Assembly: GCA_004172935.1 (NCBI GenBank)
Contig: SDZD01000016.1
Coordinates: 40,051 to 104,050, forward strand
DNA: 64,000 nucleotides
From: a bacterium
Lineage (GTDB): Bacteria > Armatimonadota > Abditibacteriia > Abditibacteriales > Abditibacteriaceae
Reading direction: 5' to 3'
Positions 44,502-51,920 of this stretch are shown piece after piece; position 1 is the first letter of the stretch; each line of letters starts with the position of its first letter. The translations under genes and the position numbers were made by a program. The notes under the pieces were generated by a model. It was not told the origin of the DNA, searched no databases, and saw only the letters and a program-made list of their open reading frames with translations.

Positions 44502-45536
44502 GTGCTACTCCCCGAATGGCTCTATTTTCGAGCTATGAGCCGTCGTCGCGACAGTAATCTTGTTCGCCAGCAACGCGAGGCTGTACCCTGCCCTATTATT
44601 AGTGTTGGCAACCTTACTACGGGGGGAACTGGGAAGACGCCAACAGTGCAATGGTTGACTCGTCAGTTGCAGGAAAGCGGATGGAAAGTGGGAGTGGCGG
44701 CGCGGGGTTATGGGGGGACTCAGAGCGAGCGTGGGGGGCTGGTTAGCGATGGGCGGCAGACGTTGCTCAGTGCTGCAGAGGCAGGGGATGAGGCGGTATT
44801 ACACGCTCGTAACCTTCCGGGGGCGGTTGTCGCTATCGCTCAAAACCGACATCATGCAGTAGAGCTGTGTGTTCAGGCGGGGGCGCAGGTAGTGGTTTTG
44901 GATGATGGGTTTCAGTTCTGGTCGTTGCCACGTGTTTTCGATTTGGTACTGCTCGATGCCCAGAAGCCGTGGGGGAAAAATGGGAGGCTTTTACCTGTGG
45001 GGCGGTTGCGCGAAGAACGCACGGCGCTGAAACGGGCGAGTGCCGTGGTGCTAACGCGCGCGGATAGGCCAACAATGCAGGAGTTGGAAAGCAATCGCCG
45101 TGAAATTCGGCAGTGGACTCAGGCGCCGATATTCGAGGCGTTTCATGCGCCACTTGATTTGCGGGATGAAAAGTCGGGGGCTTCTCTGCCACTTTCCACT
45201 TTGAAGAATCAAGATGTGCGGGCATTTGCGGGGTTGGCTGACAACTCGCAATTTTATAGATTGGTGCGTGAACTCACAGGGCGAACAGTCGATACTCCGC
45301 TGCGAGAACGAGGCGACCATTATAAATGGAAGAAGCGCGACTTAGCGCAGTGGACTAGTGGACGCCTTGGCGGAACGCCGTTGGTGACGACTGAGAAGGA
45401 TGCGGTCAAGGTTGATCCAAACTGGGTGGATGAACCATTGTTGAGCCTTCGAATTTCGCTTCGTTTGAGCGAGGGTGAAGATGAATTGAGGAATTTAGTT
45501 CTAAAATCACTCGCCACGGACACCTCTGGGGCTTAA
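44502..45536 (+). CDS. lpxK: Tetraacyldisaccharide 4'-kinase
   Basis: Phosphorylates the lipid A disaccharide at the 4' position at the inner membrane. 344 aa. Walker A-like VGNLTTGGTGKTP at about 36-48, RGYGG, the GDEAVLHA block, VVLDDGFQFWSLPRVFDLVLLDA at about 130-152, the LLPVGRLREERTAL segment and VTTEKDAVKV. The N-terminus is shorter than in E. coli LpxK and has only a weak membrane segment. GTG start at 44502. Followed closely by a DUF6717 gene and lpxL. Confidence 0.93.
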   Translation: MLLPEWLYFRAMSRRRDSNLVRQQREAVPCPIISVGNLTTGGTGKTPTVQWLTRQLQESGWKVGVAARGYGGTQSERGGLVSDGRQTLLSAAEAGDEAVLHARNLPGAVVAIAQNRHHAVELCVQAGAQVVVLDDGFQFWSLPRVFDLVLLDAQKPWGKNGRLLPVGRLREERTALKRASAVVLTRADRPTMQELESNRREIRQWTQAPIFEAFHAPLDLRDEKSGASLPLSTLKNQDVRAFAGLADNSQFYRLVRELTGRTVDTPLRERGDHYKWKKRDLAQWTSGRLGGTPLVTTEKDAVKVDPNWVDEPLLSLRISLRLSEGEDELRNLVLKSLATDTSGA

Positions 45537-45558
45537 ATACGGTTGACTGCAACTTATT

Positions 45559-45906
45559 GTGAATCAGATTTTAGTCATAGCCCCCTACAAGCGTGCGGGA
45601 ACGTGGGTATTCGATGATGCCGCAGTTGGGCTTCAAGCCGAGCCATTCGTGGCGGGCATTCCCGAAATGATCGAACGTTTGGTGGCCGACATAGAGAAGG
45701 CGGATGAGGGATTTCGCTGCCTGTTTTCCCCATCGGCTTTTCCGGGGGCGATGGTGGAATTAGACCGCCAACATGAGGAACTGGGTGGATGGTGGTACTT
45801 TTCGCCCGAATACAACGCGACGGGTTGGCTCTGCCCTGCCCTTTTCAAATATTTCGACGCGGCACCGGAGAAAATCTTCGTCAAAGCCGAACCACTTACC
45901 AAATGA
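45559..45906 (+). CDS. DUF6717-like protein
   Basis: 115-aa soluble protein, no enzyme motif. The conserved-looking elements are APYKRAGTWVFDDAAVGLQAEPFVAGIPEMI at the start, FSPSAFPGA, a GGWWYFSPEYNATGWLCPALFKYFDAAP block and a KAEP end, consistent with the DUF6717 group of unknown function. GTG start at 45559. It overlaps lpxL by 4 nt (ATGA), so it is co-translated with a lipid A gene; a direct role in lipid A synthesis is not shown. Confidence 0.75.
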   Translation: MNQILVIAPYKRAGTWVFDDAAVGLQAEPFVAGIPEMIERLVADIEKADEGFRCLFSPSAFPGAMVELDRQHEELGGWWYFSPEYNATGWLCPALFKYFDAAPEKIFVKAEPLTK

Positions 45907-46826
45907 GCCAAAAACCACAAGAAACCGGCGTTCGTTCGCTACTCGAATCACTCGCCATGAGCGGCGTAGGCAACGTTTGTAAAACGATGGATTTCGATGC
46001 TTGCCGCTATATGGGTGGCTGGCTGGGGTTGCTGCTATTTGGGGCACTCGGCAAGCGACAGAATATCGCGGTTAACAATATTCGCCTTGCGCTGGGAGTC
46101 TCCAGGGCACGTGCCCATCAGTTGGCCCGACGCTCGTGCATGAATTTCGGGATGACTTTCACCGAATTCATGCATTTGCCTACCGCGAGTGACGCCGAGA
46201 TTAGGGAGCGTTGCTATATCAATGGTATTGAGCATCTTTGGAGCGCTCTGGAGGCGAAGAAAGGGGCCATTTTGCTGACGGGGCATCTGGGCAACTGGGA
46301 AATGATGGGGGCACGCGCGGCGCTCGAAATTCCTTTGACGGTGATAGCTCGTCCGACAAGCAATGCCGGGGTTCAGCGTCATATCGAGGCATCACGGCGG
46401 GCTGTCAATATCAACATGATCTCGAAGTACGATACGGGGCGAGGGGCATTGACCGTATTGAAACGCAATGGGACGCTAGGAATATTGCCTGACCAACATG
46501 CGGGGCCAGAGGGCGCTTTACTACCGTTTTTCGGGCAACCAACACGGGTATGGACGGCAGTTGCCCGCCTGGCGCTGCTTTCAGGGGCGCACGTTCTTCC
46601 GGCATTCGGTGTGCGGCGGCGACCATTTCTAGCCGATGGGCGCATTGAGGCGCGCGTATCGCCGAGTTGGACGGTGCCAAAATCGGAGAATCGCGAGGAG
46701 GCGATTTTGGAGGGGACAAAGCGCATGGTGGGCGAATTGGAAAAGATTATGCGTGCAGAACCTGACCAATGGCTGTGGTTGCACCGCCGCTGGCGCGAAC
46801 GCGATGGAGCGGTGTTCCCCAAATAG
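45903..46826 (+). CDS. LpxL/HtrB-type lysophospholipid (lipid A) acyltransferase
   Basis: 307 aa. LPLAT superfamily acyltransferase that adds secondary acyl chains to lipid A or a related lipid. Catalytic HxxxxE motif HLGNWE at about residues 122-127, followed by ARPTSNAGVQRHIEASR and ILPDQHAGPEGALLPFFGQPT, the usual LpxL blocks, and RAEPDQWLWLHRRWR near the C-terminus. ATG 45903 is chosen because of the 4-nt overlap with the upstream gene; the open frame begins earlier without similarity. Context with lpxK and a kinase gene supports lipid A assembly. Confidence 0.88.
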   Translation: MSQKPQETGVRSLLESLAMSGVGNVCKTMDFDACRYMGGWLGLLLFGALGKRQNIAVNNIRLALGVSRARAHQLARRSCMNFGMTFTEFMHLPTASDAEIRERCYINGIEHLWSALEAKKGAILLTGHLGNWEMMGARAALEIPLTVIARPTSNAGVQRHIEASRRAVNINMISKYDTGRGALTVLKRNGTLGILPDQHAGPEGALLPFFGQPTRVWTAVARLALLSGAHVLPAFGVRRRPFLADGRIEARVSPSWTVPKSENREEAILEGTKRMVGELEKIMRAEPDQWLWLHRRWRERDGAVFPK

Positions 46827-46835
46827 GATTTCGCC

Positions 46836-47459
46836 ATGAATCGTAGCGAGTATCAAAGCCATATCATCCGCCCCATTCATGAGGGCAAGGGCTTTCAGTC
46901 GAGCGTTTATTTGGTCGAGTGGAATGGGGAACAGGTGGCAGTGAAGGATTTTGCACGGGCGCCAAAGTGGTTTCGTCGTCTCGTGGCGCCATTTCTGGTG
47001 TCACGTGAGGCCCGCACACTGAAGCACTTGAATGGGACACCTGGGATTCCGAATTTCAAGGGAAAAATTGATCGGGTGGCGTTCGCCCTTCAGTTCATTG
47101 AGGGGACACCAATTTCGACCTATGCCAAAGGGGAGTTGGCTCCTGAAGTGTTTCCTCGCATCGCAGAGGTTGTGGAGGGGATGCACGCGCGCGGTGTGGC
47201 TCATGGCGACTTGAAGCGACGCTCCAATTTGCTGCTGGCTTCTGATGGGTCTATTTGGATTATAGATTTCGCGGCTGCCATCATCGCGCGGGGGCCAATA
47301 TCGCGCCGCTTGATGCAATCGGTGGCCGAAGTGGATGATAAATCGCTGCCGCGATTGAAGAAGTTTGTTGCCCCCGAACTTTTGACGGAGGAAGACAAAT
47401 GGAAACTCGAAAACCCGACGAAGTTGGAGAAGTGGGCGAAGAAACTGTTGGGGCGCTAA
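46836..47459 (+). CDS. Small RIO1/Kdo-kinase-like protein kinase homologue
   Basis: 207 aa, smaller than most kinases. A lysine in VAVKDFARAPKW (about 35) could bind ATP, and the catalytic loop reads HGDLKRRSNLLL at about 122-133. The metal-binding DFG is IIDFAAA near 145, so Gly is replaced by Ala. Only part of the C-lobe follows. Related small kinases phosphorylate LPS sugars (for example Kdo kinase KdkA or WaaP), and its place 9 bp after lpxL favours that. Protein substrate cannot be excluded. Confidence 0.75.
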   Translation: MNRSEYQSHIIRPIHEGKGFQSSVYLVEWNGEQVAVKDFARAPKWFRRLVAPFLVSREARTLKHLNGTPGIPNFKGKIDRVAFALQFIEGTPISTYAKGELAPEVFPRIAEVVEGMHARGVAHGDLKRRSNLLLASDGSIWIIDFAAAIIARGPISRRLMQSVAEVDDKSLPRLKKFVAPELLTEEDKWKLENPTKLEKWAKKLLGR

Positions 47460-47539
47460 ATCGGGTATTTAAAGAGAATTTTCGCGGGCGTCTTGCCTCT
47501 CTTTCTCTAGCTACGCTATAATTATTTCTGCCACATAAT

Positions 47540-47629
47540 GGAGAGATACCCAAGTGGCTGAAGGGGCGGGTTTGCTAAACCTGTAGTCTGGCGCAAGCTG
47601 GAGCGAGGGTTCGAATCCCTCTCTCTCCG
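47540..47629 (+). tRNA. tRNA-Ser (GCU anticodon)
   Basis: Acceptor arm GGAGAGA/TCTCTCC, discriminator G, anticodon GCT at 47574-47576 in loop TTGCTAA, long variable arm and GGTTCGAATCC T-arm; 90 nt, class II. CCA not encoded. A terminator follows at 47641. Confidence 0.96.
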
Positions 47630-47640
47630 TACAAAATAAA

Positions 47641-47667
47641 AGCCGCTCGATTAAATTTCGAGCGGCT
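47641..47667. terminator. Bidirectional intrinsic terminator
   Basis: AGCCGCTCGA (47641-47650) / TCGAGCGGCT (47658-47667), flanked by A-run and TTTTTTATTTTTAT. Ends the tRNA and possibly the leftward accessory transcript. Confidence 0.88.
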
Positions 47668-47987
47668 TTTTTATTTTTATTTCACATCAATTGATTGAAA
47701 GTGTTTGAATATCGACGCCATTTGTTCAAGGTGTTCGCATAACTCATCGGCCTCAGACACAATCTCTCGAAGTTCCCACCAGAGGTGCTGGTGTTGCTTC
47801 CAAAACGAATCTGGCTGACTCAATACATTCTTTAGCAACGCTCCTGGATACATGTCGGCATCTTCCATCATGTTTTCTGGGAGGAATGTTAGGGCACGCG
47901 GGACGAGAAAAGGTGCGCCAATTTGCTGGCCCAATAACAATCGACAGTCATTGGCAGTCAACTGCGAGAGCGGAACGCGCCGTAGCT

Positions 47988-48025
47988 GGGGTCAATGCAG
48001 AAAACGGACAATATTGTACGCTAAG
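47988..48025 (+). repeat. Left 38-bp terminal inverted repeat of the Tn3-derived element
   Basis: Starts GGGGTCAATGCAG and ends GTACGCTAAG; preceded by the target duplication TAGCT. Confidence 0.9.
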
Positions 48026-48148
48026 GAGTAGTGGGCGACCGTAAGGGCCTAAATTGCCCCTGTGTGGGTGTTTTTTGGCGATTCCAAGAGTAGTCTGGGG
48101 TGTTTTTCAAGTGACATAGTTACGGCGAAACGTTTTATTATTTGTACT

Positions 48149-48517
48149 ATGTTTGTGTTCCCCCCGTCTAACATGCCGTATCCTCAGCCTGACCGTGCGA
48201 TTGGCTGGTTCCTTCTTGCGGTGAGCACGATTCCTCTCCTAGACCAGATGTTTGCCACACCGCTCTCTCAAGAGGTCGAGGTCAAAGGCCACCGGTTTAT
48301 CCCCGCGCATGTGGCTAGTGCCTTTCGAAACCCTCGTTATATAGACGATATATGGCAGTTGAGGGTCTCCGATTCCAAACGAGAAGGTTGGGTTCAAGTC
48401 CCCAAACGATTTTACGAATCAACCCAGGTGGGCGACAGAGTCCATGTAAAGGGCAAGAGGGGACGACTCAGCAAGAACCTGTATTTGGAGTCCGCCAGTA
48501 AGAGGAAGAAGAAATGA
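48149..48517 (+). CDS. Hypothetical passenger protein inside the Tn3-derived element
   Basis: 122 aa from ATG 48149 (the open frame starts at 48062). One N-terminal hydrophobic stretch (AIGWFLLAVSTIPLLDQMF), then a beta-rich, basic part with KGHRFIPAHVASAF, VQVPKRFYESTQVGDRVHVKGKRG and a Lys-rich tail SASKRKKK. The VGDRVHVKGKRGRL segment resembles a small SH3-like or OB-like barrel. No similarity to transposases or known resistance genes. It may be a real passenger gene or a chance frame; function unknown. Confidence 0.45.
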   Translation: MFVFPPSNMPYPQPDRAIGWFLLAVSTIPLLDQMFATPLSQEVEVKGHRFIPAHVASAFRNPRYIDDIWQLRVSDSKREGWVQVPKRFYESTQVGDRVHVKGKRGRLSKNLYLESASKRKKK

Positions 48518-48583
48518 AAGCCTAGCCTTTCGCGAAACTCCTGATGTTGGGTAGATGGGGTCATTTTGAGTTTTCTGCATTGA

Positions 48584-48720
48584 CCCCATCCAAACTCAGT
48601 GCCGCCCAAAAGCTACTCGAAGGTGGAGTCCCCCCAAAGACCTCGCTGCTGACCTGGGCATCTCCGTTCCAACACTCTACCGATGGATTCCCGCTCAAAC
48701 ATCGAAATCAGGAGCTTAGC
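48584..48720 (+). pseudogene. C-terminal remnant of a serine recombinase (resolvase/invertase), frameshifted
   Basis: In one frame the sequence reads KLSAAQKLLEGGVPPK; after a -1 shift at the C5 run near 48631-48635 it continues DLAADLGISVPTLYRWIP and stops at 48718-48720 inside the right terminal repeat. Together they form the helix-turn-helix tail of Tn3-type resolvases and DNA invertases. The catalytic N-terminal domain is absent, so this is a fossil that confirms the element's origin. Confidence 0.75.
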
Positions 48721-48752
48721 GTACAATATTGTCCATTTTCTGCATTGCCCCC
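48715..48752 (-). repeat. Right 38-bp terminal inverted repeat of the Tn3-derived element
   Basis: Reverse complement matches the left repeat at 36 of 38 positions; followed by the target duplication TAGCT at 48753-48757. Confidence 0.9.
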
Positions 48753-48849
48753 TAGCTCTAAACAGCGGCGTACCATATTTGTCGGAGCACCACCGGGGCC
48801 GCCCCAATCTTCACCTTCTAATTGTTGCAAGCTTTTCGAAGAGTCCATA

Positions 48850-49824
48850 TCAATACTCCGTCAGGGGTTCGCGGCGAGCGCGCCATTCGGCGGGGATTTC
48901 TCGTTTTCCGACTCTTGCTCCTACTATGCCGCCGACGATGGCACAGGTGGTATCGCGGTCACCTAAGCCCGCGACTGTGAGCCACATCGCCTCAGAAAAA
49001 TCGGCGGAGGCTGGGTGCGCAGCGCACCAGCAGCAGAACGGGACGGTATCCTGGCAGGTGACATCGGAGCCACTACCGACGAGGGAGGCAACCTGTTCGC
49101 TGGTATAGTCGGTGGGGAAGTCGCGGCACTGGATTAAGCGATTTTTGACTTCGGAAGCGGGGGTGTGGGCGATAATCTCGTTCAAATAATCGGTGAGAGT
49201 TAGTTCGGCGCTCTCATCGCGTAGGCGGACGGCAATTGCGGCAGCTATCGCGGTAGCAATGGCACCTGCGATGGCTTCTTCGTGGGAATGGGTGACGATG
49301 GCTGAAAGACGGGCTTGTTCGACGAGGAGGTCGAAGTCATCGGCGAAATAGGCGCCCAAGGGTGGCACTCGCATGGCGGATCCGTTGCCGTAGCTGCCCT
49401 GCCCGTTAAACAGACTAGGGGCTGCTTCGCGCCAATCCTCGTTTTCGAGGCGAGGAAGCAGGGAGTACATGGCGAAGCCGTAGCCTCGCGCGGGGTCGCG
49501 GGTATAACGCGATGAAAAGCGGCGGGCCAGAGAATCGGGACGGATTTCTTCGTGTTCGCGCAGTTCGGCGACGACTTCAAGGGCGAGGGCAGTGTCGTCC
49601 GTCCATTCCCAATCAAGAGCAATAGGGAGTTGACGGGCGCGCACGCATTTCAAGATGGTCTCGTTGAAAGCCTCTTCGTTGTAGTTGAGGAGGTGGGCGG
49701 CCTTGTTATCCATGAAACGCAGCAGGTTCATGGCAAAGAATTGCTCGCCGAAGGCATCGCCGACGCTTAGCCCCTCCAGCGAATTCAGGGCGCGAGTTAA
49801 ACGAGCAGAGGGGGAAGAATCCAT
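48850..49824 (-). CDS. ADP-ribosylglycohydrolase family protein, paralogue A
   Basis: 324 aa. Metal-dependent (Mg) hydrolase fold that removes ADP-ribose from proteins, nucleic acids or small molecules. All family motifs are present: EGLSVGDAFGEQF at about 17-29, WTDDTALAL with the metal-binding Asp pair near 73-81, GSYGNGSAMRVPPLG near 143-157, THSHEEAIAGA near 177-187 and the second metal site GDRDTTCAIVGGIVGA near 291-306. It is the third of three tandem copies in transcription order, 3 bp after paralogue B, and directly precedes the split immunity gene (TGA-T-ATG). Target unknown. Confidence 0.9.
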   Translation of the reverse strand: MDSSPSARLTRALNSLEGLSVGDAFGEQFFAMNLLRFMDNKAAHLLNYNEEAFNETILKCVRARQLPIALDWEWTDDTALALEVVAELREHEEIRPDSLARRFSSRYTRDPARGYGFAMYSLLPRLENEDWREAAPSLFNGQGSYGNGSAMRVPPLGAYFADDFDLLVEQARLSAIVTHSHEEAIAGAIATAIAAAIAVRLRDESAELTLTDYLNEIIAHTPASEVKNRLIQCRDFPTDYTSEQVASLVGSGSDVTCQDTVPFCCWCAAHPASADFSEAMWLTVAGLGDRDTTCAIVGGIVGARVGKREIPAEWRARREPLTEY

Positions 49825-49827
49825 AAT

Positions 49828-50808
49828 CTAGAATTTTGGCAGAGGTTCGCGGCGCGCGTGCCACTCGTCGGGGATTTCGTCTTTTCCGACTCTGGCTCCT
49901 ACTATGCCGCCGACGATTGCACAGGTGGTATCACGGTCGCCTAAGCCCGCAACTGTAAGCCACAGGGCTTCGGAGAAATAGACCGATTCGGGGGTGGCGG
50001 CGCACCAACAACAGAATGGGACGGTATCCTGACAGGCGACGGCTAAGCCACTGCCAACAATGGAGGCGACTTGTTCGTTCGTGTAATTTTCGGGGAAATC
50101 GCGGCACTCAATGAGACGATTTTTTACTTCCGAGGCGGGGGTGTACTGGATGATTTGGTTTAGGAAGTCGGGAGGCTCGATTTCGGCTTCCTCTTCGCGT
50201 AGACGGGCGGCGATTCCGGTGGCTACAGCGGTGGCGATGGCTCCTGCAATGCCTTCATCGTGGGAATGGGTGACGATGGCTGAAAGGCGGGCCTGTTCAA
50301 CAAGAAGATCGAAGTCATCGGCGAAATAGGCGCCAAGAGGCGGCACTCGCATAGCAGAGCCGTTACCATAACTACCTTCGCCATCGAAGAGGCTTTGCGC
50401 GGCTACCTGCCAACTCTGGGTTCGGAGTTGGGGTAGCAACGTGTGCATGGCGCCGCCGTAGCCCCGGTTGGGTTGGCTTATGTAGCGCTTCGAGAAGCGG
50501 TGGGCCAAGGAATCGGGGTTGATTTGGCCGTTGTCGCGCAGTTCGGCGACAATTTCGACGGCGAGCGCGGTGTCGTCAGTCCACTTCCAGACGGGATCGG
50601 TATAGTCGATACGGCGAAGGTCGACGAGTTCGGTCAATATGAATTCGTCTTCGGAACTGGTGGCGGTTATGTCTAATTCGGGCGAATCGAGGATACGCAA
50701 GGCGAGAGAATTGGACAGAAAGAATTGTTCGCCGAAAGCATCGCCAACACTAAGCCCTTCGAGCGAATCGAGGGCGCGCAGCAAACGGGCATCAGAAGAT
50801 GAGTTCAT
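49828..50808 (-). CDS. ADP-ribosylglycohydrolase family protein, paralogue B
   Basis: 326 aa, intact. Same motif set as paralogue A: EGLSVGDAFGEQF, KWTDDTALAVEIVAEL, GSYGNGSAMRVPPLG, THSHDEGIAGAIA, GDRDTTCAIVGGIVGA. Stretches such as AYFADDFDLLVEQARLSAIV are identical to A, whereas the region after EQFF (about residues 30-68) is quite different in each copy and may set target specificity. It starts at ATG 50808, 46 bp after paralogue C ends. Confidence 0.9.
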   Translation of the reverse strand: MNSSSDARLLRALDSLEGLSVGDAFGEQFFLSNSLALRILDSPELDITATSSEDEFILTELVDLRRIDYTDPVWKWTDDTALAVEIVAELRDNGQINPDSLAHRFSKRYISQPNRGYGGAMHTLLPQLRTQSWQVAAQSLFDGEGSYGNGSAMRVPPLGAYFADDFDLLVEQARLSAIVTHSHDEGIAGAIATAVATGIAARLREEEAEIEPPDFLNQIIQYTPASEVKNRLIECRDFPENYTNEQVASIVGSGLAVACQDTVPFCCWCAATPESVYFSEALWLTVAGLGDRDTTCAIVGGIVGARVGKDEIPDEWHARREPLPKF

Positions 50809-51157
50809 TTACAGTTCCTTGGACAGCTCTCGGCTTTCATCAGACCGCTTATTTTTATAACCAGACCAATTGTTCGCGGCGGGCAAGCCACTCGGTGGGA
50901 ATGGCTTCTTTTGCGCTTCCCGCCCCGATGATGCCGCCGACTATGGCACAGGTGGTATCGCGGTCGCCCAAGCCCGCCACAGTTAGCCACATCGCCTCAG
51001 AAAAATCACTCGATTGAGTGGCGGCGCACCAACAGCAGAAAGGCACGGTATCTTGACACGCTATATCCATACCACTCCCAACAGCGGAGGCGGCTTGCTG
51101 ACTAGTCGAGCCTTCGGGTAAATCGCGGCAGTAGGTAAGCCCGTCTTTAGGTAGTGG

Positions 51158-51682
51158 CTAATTGGGGTGTGATATGGTGTATCTGTGGGCTTGTTGATGG
51201 TTGTAGGTGTGCAGGAAGATTCGCAGAACGACGATGTGCATGAAAAGGTTCTTGGAAAAAGCCAGTGTTTTGCGCACGAAACGGCCCAACTGCTGGCGCA
51301 GAGTGAGATTAAACCTTTCAATGTGGTTGGTTTGGCCTTCCTGTTTGGTGCAGGCTCGATGCTGCTCTTTGCCCAGCACCTTCTGGTAAGCCTTCAGCAA
51401 ATCACTGTAGCAGAAGGCGTGCTTGTAATGTTGTGGCACTTTAGACCACAACATCGCACAGGTGTCAGCACTTCGGTCTCCCCACATCCACGCCACCACC
51501 TGCCGAGTCCGACGGCATAGCACTACCCATATCCACACGCGGTACTTTTTCGAGCCAACGTAGCTCCACAATTCGTCCAATTCCAGCACATCGTCAGCTT
51601 GGGCGGGCAGCAGAGTCGCCGCCAGTGCCCGTTGGGGATGCCTGTTGTTGTTCAATTTCCTGTCTTTTTTTGAGCCAGACAC
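51158..51682 (-). CDS. IS1-family transposase, catalytic (InsB-like) frame
   Basis: 174 aa with the DDE nuclease: first Asp in VLELDELWSYVG at about 31-42, second Asp in CYSDLLKAYQKVLG at about 91-104, and Glu in HIERFNLTLRQQLGRFVR at about 119-136. The open frame begins over the A7 run that ends the InsA helix-turn-helix; it is +1 relative to InsA. Its own ATG at 51682 exists, but a fused InsAB protein is expected to be the active form in this family. Confidence 0.9.
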   Translation of the reverse strand: MSGSKKDRKLNNNRHPQRALAATLLPAQADDVLELDELWSYVGSKKYRVWIWVVLCRRTRQVVAWMWGDRSADTCAMLWSKVPQHYKHAFCYSDLLKAYQKVLGKEQHRACTKQEGQTNHIERFNLTLRQQLGRFVRKTLAFSKNLFMHIVVLRIFLHTYNHQQAHRYTISHPN

Positions 51683-51920
51683 TCAATGTCTGACGAGACA
51701 CTCCGAATATGCGTTGGATGCCGCGCATCGAAGGGCGCTCTTGATAAGCGCGCAAAATCGTCTCTTTGTCCTCTTCGCTGTACCGGGGACCTCGACGCTC
51801 TTCGCGTGAGGCGCGCCCGCAATCCTTGCACTTCAATCGTTGTTTGCCGTTGCGGGTCTTGCCGTTACGCACCGCATCTGCCCCACCGCAATGAACACAC
51901 TCAACCACCTTCATCAACAT
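51594..51920 (-). CDS. IS1-family InsA-like zinc-ribbon/HTH frame
   Basis: 108 aa. N-terminal zinc ribbon CVHCGGADAVRNGKTRNGKQRLKC then KDCG (two CxxC pairs, about 8-35) and a helix-turn-helix SMRGIQRIFGVSRQTLSVWLKK at about 64-85. After a run of seven A bases (about 51668-51674) the frame continues 25 residues and stops; the catalytic domain is in the +1 frame. Either transcript slippage on the A7 run joins the two, or one A was gained and the transposase is dead. Confidence 0.85.
   Translation of the reverse strand: MLMKVVECVHCGGADAVRNGKTRNGKQRLKCKDCGRASREERRGPRYSEEDKETILRAYQERPSMRGIQRIFGVSRQTLSVWLKKRQEIEQQQASPTGTGGDSAARPS

Larger units (their letters stand above)
47988..48752. mobile_element. 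Tn3-family-derived miniature element (TIME-like), 765 bp
   Basis: Bounded by 38-bp inverted repeats (47988-48025 and 48715-48752; 36 of 38 match) that begin GGGG, contain the Tn3-family core AGAAAACGG and end ACGCTAAG. Flanked by a perfect 5-bp duplication TAGCT at 47983-47987 and 48753-48757, the hallmark of Tn3-family transposition. No transposase is present, so it must have been moved in trans. It carries one possible passenger gene (48149-48517) and a frameshifted serine-recombinase tail (about 48584-48720). A third partial copy of the outer repeat end lies at 48571-48587, suggesting a composite origin. Confidence 0.88.
47677..48848 (-). pseudogene. CdiI_2-like immunity gene interrupted by a Tn3-derived element
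   Basis: Two pieces form one gene when 47988-48752 and one TAGCT duplication are removed: 48848-48753 (ATG start, 32 codons) joins 47982-47677 in frame to give 133 aa. The rebuilt protein reads LEGEDWGGPGGAPTN, then LELRRVPLSQLTANDCRLLL, GQQIGAPFLVPRAL and DMYPGALLKNVLS, which matches contact-dependent growth inhibition immunity proteins (CdiI_2 family). The ATG lies one base after the upstream ADP-ribosylglycohydrolase stop, so it belonged to that operon. As it stands, translation from 48848 ends inside the insert; the 94-aa distal piece could only be made from an internal TTG. No CdiA toxin gene is in the window. Confidence 0.85.

Noticed and set aside
48544..48966. 140-codon plus-strand open frame
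   Set aside because: It runs from the recombinase remnant through the right transposon end into the antisense of the next gene; only about 48584-48720 has recombinase similarity, and in two frames.
51185..51520. 111-codon plus-strand frame within the IS
   Set aside because: Antisense to the transposase catalytic domain, which has the DDE residues on the minus strand.
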